Shown one piece after another: positions 62,640 through 64,000 of a stretch of DNA of 64,000 nucleotides (its first letter is position 1; the number at the start of each line of letters is the position of its first letter). The stretch spans positions 1,860,001-1,924,000 of the forward strand of contig OZ271831.1 in the NCBI GenBank assembly GCA_965601455.1. The letters are read 5' to 3'. The notes beneath the pieces are model-generated. The model worked only from the letters and a program-made list of their open reading frames with translations. It made no database searches and had not been told where the DNA came from. The position numbers and the translations under genes are program-made. Origin of the DNA: JANQEU01 sp965601455. Its GTDB lineage: Bacteria; Bacteroidota; Bacteroidia; Cytophagales; Cyclobacteriaceae.

Positions 62640-64000
62640 TTGAAAACTAAAGAACAAGAATATCGCGAGCTCTTTTTGTTAGACGCTTCAGAGAACTTCG
62701 AAGAACTTAACAAACTGTTTACGGTCCTTGAAAAAGAACCAAACAACAGGAAAGCTATAGACTCAATTTTTCGGATAACCCATACACTCAAAGGCAATGC
62801 GATGGGCATGGGATATGAAGACATAGCGTCCTTATCTCATGTTATGGAAGACGTAATGGGCGCCATAAAAGGAGGTCAGATAAAATTGGATGAAGACCTT
62901 TTTGATACCCTTTTTAAAGCAAATGATAAGCTAGGTGACTTATTGCATGCACTGGAATCCGGAGAAAAAGTCAGCTACCTGGGGATCAAGACGAAACTGC
63001 AGGTCATGCTTAAAAATTCACTTGAGCATGCAGCAAAATCACCGGAGGAGAAAGAAGAAACGGTTTCAGAAGATCAAATAGAAGTTAGTACCGAGGGCGA
63101 AAAAGTACCTGAGATCACCTTTACTGATATCATACAGATACCAGTGAAGAAGATGGATGAAATGATGAATTTGGTTGGACAGCTCATCATCGAGAGAGAT
63201 AGGTTGATCGCTCTTCAGGAAGAGTCTGCCAGTCGTGAGTTTGAATCCCTTCAGCGCATTACCTCAAATCTCCAGTACAGCATAATGAACGCGAGAATGG
63301 TCCAAATGGGCTTCTTGTTCAATAAATTTTACCGTATAGTCCGGGATGCCGCTGTACTGGAAGGGAAGAATGTGAACTTGACCTTAAGTGGAACAGAGGT
63401 TGAAGTAGATAGAAATGTGTTGAAGATCATGAGTGATTCATTGATTCACCTGGTCAGGAATTCTGTTGGCCATGGTATTGAATCAAGTGAGGCAAGAAAG
63501 TCAAGCGGCAAGAGTCCAGCCGGAAACATAAAACTTGATGCTAAATACGAGAAGGATAACATTGTAATAAGTGTCTCGGATGACGGAAAGGGAATCGATG
63601 CCGAACAGATACGGGAGAAGATTGTAGAAAAGAACCTGATTTCCGCAAAGGATGCCAATAAACTATCTGAATCAGACGTCATTAATTATATCTTCGAACC
63701 TGGCTTTTCCAATGCTGCCAAAGTAACCGAAATCTCCGGAAGGGGTGTGGGTATGGACGTGGTGAAGAAGGCCGTTGAATCGATAGGCGGCCAGGTGAGA
63801 GTTTCTACGGATGTAGGTAAAGGCACCACAATCAGTCTGACTTTGCCGTCATCATTAGCTCTAAAAGGTTCTTTGCTTTTCACACTTGGCGATCAGGAAT
63901 TTGCGGTGGCTCTTTCATATACTGAAGCGGTTGTGTCAATTAAGAAGAAAGATATACATAGATTAGGCGATGGGTTGATGGCAGAATACCTGGAATCAAC
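62640..64000 (+). CDS. cheA: Chemotaxis histidine kinase CheA, N-terminal part
   Basis: The first 453 residues of a CheA, cut by the window edge. The phosphotransfer domain carries His48 in FRITHTLKGNAMGMG, the same number as in E. coli. The P2 domain that binds CheY is absent: only about 50 linker residues lie before the dimerisation domain (IPVKKMDEMMNLVGQLIIERDRL). The kinase domain keeps SDDGKGID and GRGVGMDVVK, but the N-box reads HLVRNSVGHGIE, with Gly277 where the family has Asp. The CheW-like P5 domain begins at the edge. The start is a TTG directly after the cheB stop, with no base between. Confidence 0.95.
   Translation, partial: MKTKEQEYRELFLLDASENFEELNKLFTVLEKEPNNRKAIDSIFRITHTLKGNAMGMGYEDIASLSHVMEDVMGAIKGGQIKLDEDLFDTLFKANDKLGDLLHALESGEKVSYLGIKTKLQVMLKNSLEHAAKSPEEKEETVSEDQIEVSTEGEKVPEITFTDIIQIPVKKMDEMMNLVGQLIIERDRLIALQEESASREFESLQRITSNLQYSIMNARMVQMGFLFNKFYRIVRDAAVLEGKNVNLTLSGTEVEVDRNVLKIMSDSLIHLVRNSVGHGIESSEARKSSGKSPAGNIKLDAKYEKDNIVISVSDDGKGIDAEQIREKIVEKNLISAKDANKLSESDVINYIFEPGFSNAAKVTEISGRGVGMDVVKKAVESIGGQVRVSTDVGKGTTISLTLPSSLALKGSLLFTLGDQEFAVALSYTEAVVSIKKKDIHRLGDGLMAEYLES

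Noticed and set aside
1..64000. CRISPR arrays, IS elements, tRNA/rRNA genes, prophage
   Set aside because: I looked for regularly spaced repeats, transposase motifs and tRNA-like cloverleaf ends with CCA and found none that I could support.

Overview
The window looks like chromosomal DNA of a free-living Bacteroidota, most likely Cytophagales or a near relative. The clues are all family-level: the long three-domain form of IspG, a DUF5916/CBM9 outer-membrane protein, a BNR/VPS10-like secreted protein, a Bacteroidota Hc1-like mini histone, DUF6728- and DUF6913-like proteins, and several promoters of the Bacteroidota type (-7 element TAnnTTTG). It is gene dense, with no gap above about 300 bases. 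I see no rRNA, tRNA, insertion sequence, prophage or CRISPR array. The genus is not determined. || Layout. 1-5 kb: the tail of a sensor kinase overlaps a 1151-residue outer-membrane protein, facing an MlaE/MlaF-type lipid ABC transporter. 5-10 kb: an SDR reductase, ispG, a small membrane protein, a YjbR-like protein, an SGNH-hydrolase lipoprotein and an unknown lipoprotein. 10-16 kb: dinB with a tandem operator-like repeat, a DUF350/transglutaminase pair, and leuS. 16-22 kb: a secreted protein, bcp, thyA, a serine dehydratase subunit, and a TolC/HlyD pair with no visible pump. 21-30 kb (minus strand): maf, a DUF1015 gene and accC; an AONS-family acyltransferase and an Hc1-like gene; then dapA, a DUF6913-like gene and ligA. 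30-36 kb: cca, a TPR protein, an SRPBCC protein, msrA, a duplicated-domain secreted protein, a fibronectin-like protein and an NSS transporter. 36-49 kb: an unknown 486-residue protein, an acyl-CoA dehydrogenase, a DUF2141 protein, smc, a HAD/APH-like pair, citrate synthase and an SPFH protein. 49-58 kb: PEP carboxylase, a methyltransferase, DUF5916 and BNR surface proteins, and a 52-residue zinc-ribbon protein. 58-59.2 kb: an OmpA-like protein and a secreted unknown. || The most distinctive region is the end, 59.3-64.0 kb: a chemosensory operon ordered cheW - parA-like ATPase - cheW - cheB - cheA, with cheA cut by the window edge. Both CheW proteins flanking the ParA ATPase start with the same short tail (MALG, then E or K, then NLK). 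This resembles the N-terminal LGxGL-type segment that ParB-like proteins use to contact ParA. The second CheW also carries a tail of about 115 residues, rich in lysine, alanine and serine, with TPKK motifs as in histone H1. I infer a cytoplasmic chemosensory cluster positioned over the nucleoid by a ParA-type system in which CheW itself plays the ParB-like role. This is a hypothesis from sequence. || Metabolically the window covers isoprenoid synthesis (ispG), TCA entry and anaplerosis (citrate synthase, PEP carboxylase), lysine (dapA), thymidylate (thyA), lipids (accC, acyl-CoA dehydrogenase, AONS-family enzyme), peroxide and methionine-oxide defence (bcp, msrA), and DNA replication, repair and segregation (ligA, dinB, smc).
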